From positions 1 to 19,801 of the forward strand of contig CAZDIO010000150.1 of the NCBI GenBank assembly GCA_964505555.1: 19,801 nucleotides of DNA. The letters run 5' to 3'. Source of the stretch: CAZDIO01 sp964505555. GTDB taxonomy: Bacteria > Bdellovibrionota_C > UBA2361 > SZUA-149 > CAZDIO01. Each line of letters starts with the position of its first letter. The first letter of the stretch is position 1. A program made the position numbers and the translations under genes. This document shows positions 1-6,361 of this stretch, one piece after another. The notes beneath the pieces are model-generated. The model did not search any database. It saw only the letters and a list, made by a program, of their open reading frames with translations, and was not told the DNA's origin.

Positions 1-40
1 GTGCTGGAGTCGTAAGCGAAGTTATTGAATAACCTTCCCT

Positions 41-107
41 CTCTGCGTCCTTCGCGTCCTCTGTGGTTAATAACTATTTTACCCCAGAGGACACAGAGAA
101 CGCAGAG
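41..107. repeat. Imperfect inverted repeat (CTCTGCGT...ACGCAGAG palindrome)
   Basis: Two arms, about 41-63 and 85-107, are near reverse complements: both begin with CTCTGCGT and continue to GTCCTCTG, and I count 19 of 23 aligned positions matching. About 20 AT-rich bases separate them. Transcribed, this would form a long hairpin just upstream of the receptor coding region. The 'CTCTGCGT-CCTCTGTGG' theme resembles repeats I recall from intergenic regions of many Gram-negative genomes; that recollection is not a database result. The right arm overlaps the place where the receptor's ribosome binding site would be. Function unknown. Confidence 0.75.
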
Positions 108-117
108 AAGATTTAAG

Positions 118-2097
118 GTGAAAAGAAAAGAGACAACAAGACATGTAGCTGATGTGAATATTAAGCGAACATGCCAAGCGTTCTCTCTTTTTAACCTATT
201 TTGTTTTCTCCCCATCCTTTATCTTGTTTTTTGTCCCTCCCGCGGAGATACTCAGGAGCTTACAACTCCCCATATAACAATCACTCCCAGTCTTACCGGA
301 GAGTTTTTTTCCACTCCTAGAGCATATCAATCTCAGTCGGTATTTACTCTCACTCAAAAAGATTTTGAAGAAAGCGGATCAAGAACTGTGCGAGATGCTT
401 TGGAGCGTGTTCCAGGAGTTCATCTCGATCAGCACTCCTCTGGTGGTGGAGTGACTTCAGTCTATCTTCGAGGAAGTGAACCAAACTTCACCTTGGTAAT
501 GATTGATGGGGTTAAAGTAAATGATCCAATGAATAGTCGGGGAGGATCTTTTGATTTCTCTTCGTTGTCATTAGAGATGGTCGATCGTATCGAAATCGTT
601 CGAGGTCCATTGTCACTTGTCTATGGTTCCGATCCACTTGCGGGAGTAATTCACATCATCACCAGAGGAAAAGAAAGCAAAGAAAAGAATCGAGTACACT
701 ATACTCTCAGTAACAAGAGGGCTGCGGATTTTGGTGCTTCGATAAGCGAAGAAATGAGCTTTGGAGATTCCTCATTAGATATGAGCTATCTTGAGAACGG
801 AGATACTCGTGACGAGAGCTCTCTTGTTGCAAAAAATGCTCATGGAAATTTTAATTTCAACCTCGAAGAATCCCGAGCGTTACATGCGACTCTTCGCTAT
901 TCTGAAAAAGATGCATTGATGTTTCCAGATGATAGTGGTGGCGTAGAGCAATCGGTAATTCGGGAACGTGAAAAGCAAGATGCTCGGGAGTTTAGCTCGG
1001 CAATGGAATTTACGCATTCCCCAGCGAGTTCGTTTTCTTATTCGTTGAGCGCGTCCTACTTTACTCGAAGTGATGATATTCATTCGCCTGGAGTAGCTCC
1101 TGGAGTACGAGACCCCTTTGGCATTCCTGAAAATAAAACAGCAAACTCTCTTGATCGTATTCAGATTGCAGAAAAGAATCTTTTTGTGCTTTCGGACACG
1201 CTTCAACTTGTTATCGGAGGAGATCTGCAATATGAAAGTGGCGAAAGTGATGGAGCGGTTTTTTTTGGGGAGGAGGAACTTCCTGCGAATTTCAGCAAAA
1301 ACCGGTACGTCGGTGGATTCTATCAAGAGCTTTCTTGGTCTGTAAGCAAGTCGCTGATTGCATATTCAGGCCTTCGTTGCGACTTCCCAGAAGATTTTTC
1401 TCAGACATTGCTACCCCGAGTTGGAATTGTTTATCACCTCTCGCCAACTTCAGATCTCCACGTTCAATGGGGGAAAGGGTATAAACTTCCGAGCTTCTTT
1501 GCGCTCTCTCATCCAATTGTTGGCAATCCGGATCTCTCTCCAGAAGAGAGTCGAGGAGGCGAGGTCTCCGTATCAAAGTCATTTTTTAAAGAGCAAGCAA
1601 CTGTTGAACTAGCCCTATTTTCTACACGTTACAAAAATACAATTGATCTCGAAGAAGGACCACCGCCTCAATTGGTAAACAGAGAGAAGGTTTCAGCAGA
1701 TGGTGGGGAGCTTTCAGTAGGCGTTAAGCTCTCCTCTTCTGTAACGATCTCTTCTTATGCCACGTTTGTGGAAACAGACATCAAGGGGACAAGTGAGGAA
1801 TTACGAAGTCGTCCAAAATGGAAAGCTGGAGGAGGGGTTGGGTATCGACCGGAGGCACCCTATAGGATTTATCTTGGGGCTCTTTTTGTTGATGAGGTTC
1901 TTGAATCCTCAATTCCCACCGGTGATCTCACTCTTCCCTCATATACCCGACTTGACCTAACCACTTCCTGGGAGCTTTCTAAAGAGTTTCTGCTCCATCT
2001 GGTTGTAAGAAACATACTGGATAAGGATTACCTTACAGCAGTAGGCGCTCCAGCCCCTGGAGCTTCTGTAGAGGTAGGAATAACAGCAACTTTTTAA
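118..2097 (+). CDS. TonB-dependent outer-membrane receptor, BtuB-like
   Basis: Likely imports a scarce large nutrient (corrinoid or similar) across the outer membrane, driven by TonB-ExbBD. From the GTG at 118 the protein is 659 aa. A basic start is followed by a hydrophobic signal segment at about residues 21-39. A plug domain follows at about 70-182, with DALERVPGV, YLRGSEPNF, VMIDGVKVND, DRIEIVRGP and YGSDPLAGVIHIITRG, which is the usual plug series. The rest is a beta-barrel with aromatic strands, closing with RNILDKDYLTAVGAPAPG and a terminal Phe, as in BtuB-like barrels. The open frame reaches TTG 25, but that stretch encodes the palindromic repeat, so a start at GTG 118 (AGAGAAG about 8 nt before) or GTG 154 (better signal-peptide shape, no clear SD) is preferred. 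Substrate is not established; no transport partners are in view. It stands where str-operon genes (fusA, tuf) often lie upstream of rpsJ. Confidence 0.88.
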   Translation: MKRKETTRHVADVNIKRTCQAFSLFNLFCFLPILYLVFCPSRGDTQELTTPHITITPSLTGEFFSTPRAYQSQSVFTLTQKDFEESGSRTVRDALERVPGVHLDQHSSGGGVTSVYLRGSEPNFTLVMIDGVKVNDPMNSRGGSFDFSSLSLEMVDRIEIVRGPLSLVYGSDPLAGVIHIITRGKESKEKNRVHYTLSNKRAADFGASISEEMSFGDSSLDMSYLENGDTRDESSLVAKNAHGNFNFNLEESRALHATLRYSEKDALMFPDDSGGVEQSVIREREKQDAREFSSAMEFTHSPASSFSYSLSASYFTRSDDIHSPGVAPGVRDPFGIPENKTANSLDRIQIAEKNLFVLSDTLQLVIGGDLQYESGESDGAVFFGEEELPANFSKNRYVGGFYQELSWSVSKSLIAYSGLRCDFPEDFSQTLLPRVGIVYHLSPTSDLHVQWGKGYKLPSFFALSHPIVGNPDLSPEESRGGEVSVSKSFFKEQATVELALFSTRYKNTIDLEEGPPPQLVNREKVSADGGELSVGVKLSSSVTISSYATFVETDIKGTSEELRSRPKWKAGGGVGYRPEAPYRIYLGALFVDEVLESSIPTGDLTLPSYTRLDLTTSWELSKEFLLHLVVRNILDKDYLTAVGAPAPGASVEVGITATF

Positions 2098-2239
2098 GTT
2101 TTTGAGGCATATCAGTGATTGTTGACTAAAAATTAGAGTCTTTCGCTTCTTGCTTTTTCTCGTGAATTTAGACAAGATGCACTCCTTTATCTGAGCGAAT
2201 TTATTAAGAAGAAAAAATAGCCGTAATGAGCAGATACTG
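2098..2239 (+). promoter_or_regulatory. Receptor-rpsJ intergenic leader region (promoter expected, not resolved)
   Basis: This 142-bp AT-rich spacer should carry the end of receptor transcription and the start of the ribosomal-protein transcript. A -35-like TTGACT lies at 2122-2127, but I see no -10 box at 16-18 nt. A weak stem (GACT at 2124-2127 with AGTC at 2137-2140) is followed by T-rich sequence to about 2157 and could be a poor terminator. A four-codon reading frame, MSRY, runs 2226-2240 and its stop overlaps the rpsJ ATG (TGATG). No E. coli-type S10 leader structure is evident by eye. Confidence 0.3.
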
Positions 2240-2554
2240 ATGATTGGAAGTCAAAGGATACGCATTCGTCTTTGTGGTTATGATCACAAGGTTCTTGATG
2301 CTGCAGTACAAGAGATCGTTCAAGCCGTCCGCCGAACCGGGGGGAAGGTAGCTGGACCGATTCCACTACCAACACGGATTGAGCGGTTTACGGTAAACCG
2401 TTCACCACACGTTGATAAGAAGTCACGTGACCAGTTTGAGATTCGGTCTCACAAGCGGCTTATTGATATCCTTGAGCCAACACAGCAGACGATCGACGAT
2501 CTTGGTAAGTTAGAACTATCTGCTGGTATCGATGTTGAAATAAAACTTCAGTAA
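2240..2554 (+). CDS. rpsJ: 30S ribosomal protein S10
   Basis: S10 sits in the 30S head and, as NusE, joins the NusB antitermination complex. The 104-aa product has the family's normal length and signatures: QRIRIRLCGYDHKVLD near the start, GPIPLPTRIERFTVNRSPHV in the middle loop and the C-terminal AGIDVEIKLQ strand. The ATG at 2240 puts the QRIRIRL motif at residues 5-11, as in other S10 proteins. It overlaps the stop of the four-codon frame 2226-2240, and no strong Shine-Dalgarno sequence precedes it, so translation may depend on re-initiation or on an unstructured leader (inference). It is the first gene of the cluster, followed by rplC 13 nt later. Confidence 0.98.
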   Translation: MIGSQRIRIRLCGYDHKVLDAAVQEIVQAVRRTGGKVAGPIPLPTRIERFTVNRSPHVDKKSRDQFEIRSHKRLIDILEPTQQTIDDLGKLELSAGIDVEIKLQ

Positions 2555-2567
2555 GAGAGTGATTTCG

Positions 2568-3203
2568 ATGAAAACGATCTATGGACGAAAAGTGGGGATG
2601 ACTCGCTACTTTATTGAAAGTGGGGAGAGTGTGCCGGTAACAGTTTTGGAGCTTGGTCCAAATATCGTTTATCAAGTGAAGACCAAAGATAACGATGGCT
2701 ACGATGCGGTGCAGGTGGGATTTGGAGCCCAGAAACCAGCTCGCGTAAATCGCGCGTTAACGACTCACTTTGGCAAAGCAAGTAAAGGATTTCCTCGACA
2801 CGTAAGAGAGATTCGGCTTGAAGATGGCAAGAACGAATACAAAGTGGGTGATGAAATAACCGTTAAAGATCTCTTCCCAGAGAAATCACGGGTCGATGTG
2901 ATCGGCACCAGTATCGGGAAAGGTTTTGCTGGTGTTATGAAGCGTCACCATATGGCGGGATTTAAAGCATCGCACGGAACGCACGAGTATTTTCGTCACG
3001 GCGGATCGATCGGTTGTCGTAAATTTCCCGGAAGAGTTTTTAAAAATAAACGAATGGGCGGTCACATGGGAACAGATCGAGTCATGCAGATGGGACTACA
3101 GGTAGTTGCCGTCCGACCGGAGGAGAATCTCCTCTTTGTAAAAGGCTCGATTCCCGGACCAAAAAATAGCTTTATCTGTGTCCGCGAAGCAATCAAGTCG
3201 TAA
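2568..3203 (+). CDS. rplC: 50S ribosomal protein L3
   Basis: L3 binds 23S rRNA early in 50S assembly and reaches the peptidyl transferase centre. The ATG at 2568 gives 211 aa beginning MKTIYGRKVGMTRYF, matching the family start; GAGAG lies about 8 nt upstream. A GTG at 2559 would add only three residues and is less likely. The conserved central segment is present: KGFAGVMKRHHMAGFKASHG, then GSIGCRKFPGRVFKNKRMGG with the Gly-rich loop, and GTDRVMQMGLQVV. It follows rpsJ closely and precedes rplD, as in standard S10 operons. No abnormality in length or motif. Confidence 0.98.
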   Translation: MKTIYGRKVGMTRYFIESGESVPVTVLELGPNIVYQVKTKDNDGYDAVQVGFGAQKPARVNRALTTHFGKASKGFPRHVREIRLEDGKNEYKVGDEITVKDLFPEKSRVDVIGTSIGKGFAGVMKRHHMAGFKASHGTHEYFRHGGSIGCRKFPGRVFKNKRMGGHMGTDRVMQMGLQVVAVRPEENLLFVKGSIPGPKNSFICVREAIKS

Positions 3204-3240
3204 AGAGCAAGCGGTAAAATCTAAGGAACTCTCAGATTCT

Positions 3241-3885
3241 ATGGAACAAATTGATTTAAAAGTAATGAATGCTTCAGGAAAATCTTCTGCTACCAGAAAG
3301 TTTTCTTCTGGGTTACTCCCTGCAGAGGTTTCAGTTTCTTTGCTCCACCAGTATACCCGTTGGCAGCGAAACAAGAAGCGCGCAGGGACACACAACGTTT
3401 TAACCCGAGCGGAAGCGCGCGGCGGTGGTGCAAAGCCGTGGAAACAGAAAGGAACTGGGCGTGCCCGTGCAGGATCAAACACCTCGCCGCTGTGGGTTGG
3501 TGGTGGTATCGCCCATGGCCCAAAGGAGCGAAGCTACGAATTTTCTCTAAACAAGAAAGAGCGAAAAAAAGCTCTCGCCATGGCGGTGAAAGCTCGACTC
3601 GATGAAGGAATGCTTTTTATCGCGGATGATTTTGGCTTGAAGGAGATAAGCACAAAAAACGCTCAGAAAGTGCTCAATGCCTTGGGGGTCAAACGAGGTG
3701 ACACCGCGCTACTTGTTGTTTCTGAAAGTGAGAGCGTTCTTCGAAAGAGTCTAAAAAACATCGAAGGAATCGAGCTTCTCTCTGCCTCGGGACTCAATGT
3801 CTATGATATTTTGAACCATAAATTTCTCATCTTTGTGGGTGAGTCTTTCGATGAGTTTGAAAAAAGGCTGACTCCTCAAGCGTAA
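3241..3885 (+). CDS. rplD: 50S ribosomal protein L4
   Basis: L4 lines the nascent-peptide exit tunnel and in some Gammaproteobacteria autoregulates the S10 operon. From ATG 3241 it is 214 aa; AAGGA lies about 12 nt upstream. The frame stays open back to GTG 3178 inside rplC, but the internal ATG gives the usual L4 N-terminus (MEQIDLKVMNASG). The extended tunnel loop is recognisable as GGGAKPWKQKGTGRARAGSN followed by SPLWVGGGIAHGP; these residues lie in the macrolide-contacting region of the family. The gene is followed by a 484-bp non-coding stretch rather than by rplW, which is unusual, because rplD and rplW are normally adjacent or overlapping. Confidence 0.98.
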   Translation: MEQIDLKVMNASGKSSATRKFSSGLLPAEVSVSLLHQYTRWQRNKKRAGTHNVLTRAEARGGGAKPWKQKGTGRARAGSNTSPLWVGGGIAHGPKERSYEFSLNKKERKKALAMAVKARLDEGMLFIADDFGLKEISTKNAQKVLNALGVKRGDTALLVVSESESVLRKSLKNIEGIELLSASGLNVYDILNHKFLIFVGESFDEFEKRLTPQA

Positions 3886-3959
3886 ACAGGGGGGGTATCT
3901 TCCCAAAGCCCCTCATCTTCTTCATCTTCAAAACAGAAACCATTGGACTTCTTACAAAA

Positions 3960-4017
3960 GAAACGTCCTCCTGTGATTATTGCGAGCGAAGCGTGACAAT
4001 GACAGGGGGGACGTTTC
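3960..4017. repeat. Palindromic dispersed repeat, copy 1 (TTGCGAGCGAAGCG core)
   Basis: A long imperfect palindrome: GAAACGTCC at 3960-3968 is mirrored by GGACGTTTC at 4009-4017, followed inward by CTCCTGTGATTATTG against CAATGACAGGGG. The core reads ATTGCGAGCGAAGCG. Transcribed, it would fold into a hairpin of more than 20 base pairs with a few mismatches. Related cores occur at 12424-12465 and at 19776-19801. The core resembles the 'GTCATTGCGAGCGAAGCGAAGCAATC' repeat that I recall as widespread in bacterial intergenic DNA. Confidence 0.85.
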
Positions 4018-4081
4018 ATCCTGAATAAGGCCTTTGCCAAGGAATAAGGGCAAGAATAAAAAGAAGGGGAAGAATAGTAGG

Positions 4082-4133
4082 AGGGGTACGGGGTTTTTGA
4101 GACCTAATTCCCCTATAAAACCACCACCCCCCT
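4082..4133. repeat. G/C-tract inverted repeat in rplD-rplW gap
   Basis: AGGGGTACGGGGTTTT at 4082-4097 is an imperfect reverse complement of AAAACCACCACCCCCCT at 4117-4133, with a 19-nt loop that itself contains a CCCCT able to pair with the first G tract. Alternative pairings are therefore possible. It is not followed by a T run, so a classical terminator is doubtful in the + direction. Confidence 0.5.
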
Positions 4134-4300
4134 AGCCAGAAACTCTAATCCCACCGTAGATTTGCAAAATGGCTAACATTTTAGTAAAAGATCAAGCCCT
4201 TCTTTTCTTGGCAGGCCCGCTAATTTGCGGCTGACAACAGGGAAGATCAAAAAAATTTAAGACTCATTCGGGGGAAGCCTTTAGGCTTACGGACGAAAAT

Positions 4301-4364
4301 TTTGCATTTAGTTTGGGAATATTGAGTTTAGGAAACTGCGTAAGAAATTTGCATTAGGAATATT
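4301..4364 (+). repeat. Imperfect direct repeat upstream of rplW
   Basis: TTTGCATT followed by AG and GGAATATT appears twice: at 4301-4323 (interrupted by a few extra T/G bases) and at 4348-4364. The second copy contains AGGAA, the probable ribosome binding site of rplW. The pair may be a local duplication or a protein-binding pair; the sequence alone does not decide. Confidence 0.5.
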
Positions 4365-4369
4365 TCATA

Positions 4370-4690
4370 ATGGCGAGCACAAAAAAATCAGCCTTCCAGA
4401 TAATTCGTAGGCCGCTGATCACTGAGAAAGCAGCGACGCAGCGAGGAACTATCAAGGGGGGAGAGCAGGGCAGAGGAGTGGTGTTTGAAGTTCATCCTCG
4501 CGCAAACAAGCGAGAGATTAAACTCGCCATCGAAAAAATATTCGAAGTTAAGGTTGATGCGGTGAGGACGGTCAATTATCGAACCAAGCCTCGGAAAGTT
4601 AAAAACGTTGAAGTGAGGGAAAAACTTTGGAAGAAGGCCTACGTTTCTCTTGCTCCAGGGAGTTCCCTGGATGTGATCGAAGGTCTGTAA
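4370..4690 (+). CDS. rplW: 50S ribosomal protein L23
   Basis: L23 lies at the exit of the polypeptide tunnel and is the docking site for trigger factor and SRP. The 106-aa protein carries the family elements: IIRRPLITEKA near the start, a strand ending in FEVHPRANKREIKLAIEKIF, and the C-terminal WKKAYVSLAPG. Between the first helix and the VVFEV strand there are about eight extra residues (around GTIKGGEQGRG) relative to the E. coli form. The AGGAA at 4356-4360 supports the ATG at 4370. It is separated from rplD by 484 bp but only 7 nt from rplB. Confidence 0.96.
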   Translation: MASTKKSAFQIIRRPLITEKAATQRGTIKGGEQGRGVVFEVHPRANKREIKLAIEKIFEVKVDAVRTVNYRTKPRKVKNVEVREKLWKKAYVSLAPGSSLDVIEGL

Positions 4691-4697
4691 GGTATAT

Positions 4698-5534
4698 ATG
4701 GGATTAAAGACACATGCTCCAACAAGTCCGGGACGGCGATTTAAAATCGCTACGGATTTTTCCGAGCTAACAAAGAAAAAGAAAAAAACAAGAACTCCGC
4801 GAAAACTTATTCGTCCGACGGATACGATTGACGGGAGAAACTGTTACGGACGGATTACCGTTCGTTGGCGCGGCGGTGGACACAAACGACGCTATCGTGT
4901 GATCGATTTCAAACGGGAGAAAGTTGGAATTCCGGGAACGATCGTTTCCGTTGATTACGATCCAAACAGAACTGCACGAATTGCACTTGTTCATTATAAG
5001 GATGGAGACAAACGCTATATCCTCTGTCCGAACGGATTGACGGTAGGTGCTGTTATTAATGTTGGGAGTCAAGCTGACATTAAGACAGGCAATGCGCTGC
5101 AACTAAAAGATATCCCCGTGGGTGAAATGGTTCACAACGTGGAGCTTCAGCCTGGTGCTGGTGGTTCCTTTGCACGCAGTGCAGGAAGTGCCGCACAGCT
5201 TTTAGCAAAAGTTGGAAAGTATGCATTACTTCGATTGCCATCAGGCGAAGAGCGAAATGTACTTCTGACCTGTAAGGCAACCATTGGCACAGTAGGAAAT
5301 CTTGATCACGCAAACCGAAGCCTTGGGAAGGCTGGGGTGAGCCGGTGGTTAGGAAGAAAACCTTCTGTCCGAGGGGTAGCGATGAATCCGGTAGATCACC
5401 CGCATGGTGGTGGTGAAGGAAAAACCTCTGGTGGTAGACATCCAGTTACGCCGTGGGGAAAGCCAACAAAAGGTTTCAAAACACGAGGCAACAAGAGAAC
5501 CGATAAGTTCATTGTGAGAAGGAGGAAGAAGTAG
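4698..5534 (+). CDS. rplB: 50S ribosomal protein L2
   Basis: L2 is a primary 23S rRNA binder required for subunit association and for a competent peptidyl transferase centre. The protein is 278 aa, normal for the family. Visible motifs are GRNCYGRITVRWRGGGHKRR, then IPGTIVSVDYDPNRTARIAL, and near the C-terminus NPVDHPHGGGEGKTSGGRHP with the conserved histidines at about 234 and 236. The tail is strongly basic (FIVRRRKK). TAAGG about 8 nt before the ATG serves as RBS and overlaps the rplW stop. rpsS starts one nucleotide after its stop codon. Confidence 0.99.
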   Translation: MGLKTHAPTSPGRRFKIATDFSELTKKKKKTRTPRKLIRPTDTIDGRNCYGRITVRWRGGGHKRRYRVIDFKREKVGIPGTIVSVDYDPNRTARIALVHYKDGDKRYILCPNGLTVGAVINVGSQADIKTGNALQLKDIPVGEMVHNVELQPGAGGSFARSAGSAAQLLAKVGKYALLRLPSGEERNVLLTCKATIGTVGNLDHANRSLGKAGVSRWLGRKPSVRGVAMNPVDHPHGGGEGKTSGGRHPVTPWGKPTKGFKTRGNKRTDKFIVRRRKK

Positions 5535-5535
5535 G

Positions 5536-5823
5536 GTGGCACGCTCAATTAAAAAAGGACCATTTGTAGATGGTCATGTGATGAAGTGGGTAGAGCGGGC
5601 AAAAAATGGCCAGCACAAAGGCCCAATTAAAACCTGGTCACGACGCTCAACCGTAATTCCTGAAATGGTTGGAGTTACTTTTGCGGTTCATAACGGCAGG
5701 AAGTTCATTCCGGTGTTTATCACAGAGAACATGGTTGGTCATAAACTTGGCGAGTTTGCTCCAACAAGAACATTTCACGTTCATAGTGGTGAGAAGAAAG
5801 TATCTACTGAGACAAGGAAATAG
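5536..5823 (+). CDS. rpsS: 30S ribosomal protein S19
   Basis: S19 is in the 30S head near the decoding-site tRNA and contacts S13. The product is 95 aa, starting MARSIKKGPFVDGHVMKW, an almost invariant S19 opening. The motifs WSRRSTVIPEMVG, AVHNGRKFIPVFI and MVGHKLGEFAPTRTF are all present. The start codon is GTG at 5536, one base after the rplB stop; a strong AGGAGG lies in the last codons of rplB, so the two genes are likely translationally coupled. Confidence 0.98.
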   Translation: MARSIKKGPFVDGHVMKWVERAKNGQHKGPIKTWSRRSTVIPEMVGVTFAVHNGRKFIPVFITENMVGHKLGEFAPTRTFHVHSGEKKVSTETRK

Positions 5824-5865
5824 AGACTAAGACGTAACGAGTTGCAGATACGATAGAAAGAAAAA

Positions 5866-6345
5866 ATGGTGAAAAAAGAAAAAACATCGGCAGAAAAAAC
5901 AGCAAAGAAGCCAGCTCGTAAGGCAAGTGCGAAAGGCTCACAGAAGGCTGTTCAGAAAGCCACTCAGAGAGTAGTGCACGAGGCGCCACGAGGAGATGGA
6001 TACATCTCTACGGCTGTGCTTCGCAACGTGCGCGTCTCCCCTCAAAAAGCACGCCTCGTAATCGATCTTATTCGGGGCAAGCGAGTTGGGTATGCTCTTG
6101 ATCAACTTCAGTTTTGTGACAAGAAGACCGCACCGCTTCTTAGAAAGTTAATTCTCTCTGCTGTTTCGAGCGCTCAGCTTAATTCATCGGTAGATGTTGA
6201 TGAATTAATAGTAAAGCGGGCATGGGTCAACGCGGGACGAACCATTAAACGGGTGATGCCGCGAGCGCAGGGAAGAGCAACACCGATTAAGAAACGTCAC
6301 AGCACGATCACCGTAGTTCTTGATGAGAAGGTAGCAAACGCTTAG
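5866..6345 (+). CDS. rplV: 50S ribosomal protein L22 with Lys/Ala-rich N-terminal extension
   Basis: L22 reaches into the exit tunnel with its beta-hairpin. The conserved domain begins at about residue 45 (GYISTAVLRNVRVSPQKARL) and ends with AWVNAGRTIKRVMPRAQGRA and HSTITVVLDEK, so the core is intact. The 159-aa protein is roughly 45 residues longer than the usual 110-aa form because of an N-terminal segment rich in Lys, Ala, Glu and Gln (for example KTAKKPARKASAKGSQKA). No internal start has a strong Shine-Dalgarno sequence at the domain boundary, and the frame is open from ATG 5866, so the extension is probably translated. Such tails often bind rRNA or are disordered (inference). The gene precedes rpsC by 16 nt. 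Confidence 0.97.
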   Translation: MVKKEKTSAEKTAKKPARKASAKGSQKAVQKATQRVVHEAPRGDGYISTAVLRNVRVSPQKARLVIDLIRGKRVGYALDQLQFCDKKTAPLLRKLILSAVSSAQLNSSVDVDELIVKRAWVNAGRTIKRVMPRAQGRATPIKKRHSTITVVLDEKVANA

Positions 6346-6361
6346 GAGGAAGGGCACGTTC

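Larger units (their letters stand above)
3886..4369. other. 484-bp non-coding gap inside the S10 operon (rplD-rplW)
   Basis: No plausible gene is present: stops are frequent in all frames and nothing resembles a protein family. It holds a G7 run (3889-3895), a doubled CATCTTC (3914-3929), a long palindromic repeat (3960-4017), a stretch of G and C tracts with an inverted repeat (4082-4133), a small hairpin AAGCC/GGCTT around 4276-4289, and a direct repeat just before rplW (4301-4364). The homopolymer G/C runs and the repeats differ from the texture of neighbouring spacers, so I read it as accumulated intergenic repeat material. Whether transcription passes through it or restarts in it cannot be told; I see no good sigma-70 promoter before rplW. 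Confidence 0.8.

Noticed and set aside
25..117. TTG 25 as receptor start
   Set aside because: The stretch 25-117 is made of a palindromic repeat and does not look like a signal peptide; GTG 118 or GTG 154 fits a secreted barrel better.
880..1582. Minus-strand open frames of 96-148 aa inside the receptor gene
   Set aside because: They lie wholly within the receptor coding sequence and encode low-plausibility Arg/Lys/Ser-rich strings with no family match.
2122..2145. Sigma-70 promoter with TTGACT at 2122
   Set aside because: No acceptable -10 hexamer lies 16-18 nt downstream; kept only as part of the spacer note.
3178..3240. GTG 3178 as rplD start
   Set aside because: It would lie inside rplC and add 21 atypical residues; ATG 3241 has AAGGA upstream and gives the standard L4 N-terminus.
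4066..4093. G-quadruplex in the rplD-rplW gap
   Set aside because: Only three tracts of three or more G lie close enough together; a fourth is missing, so the usual pattern is not met.
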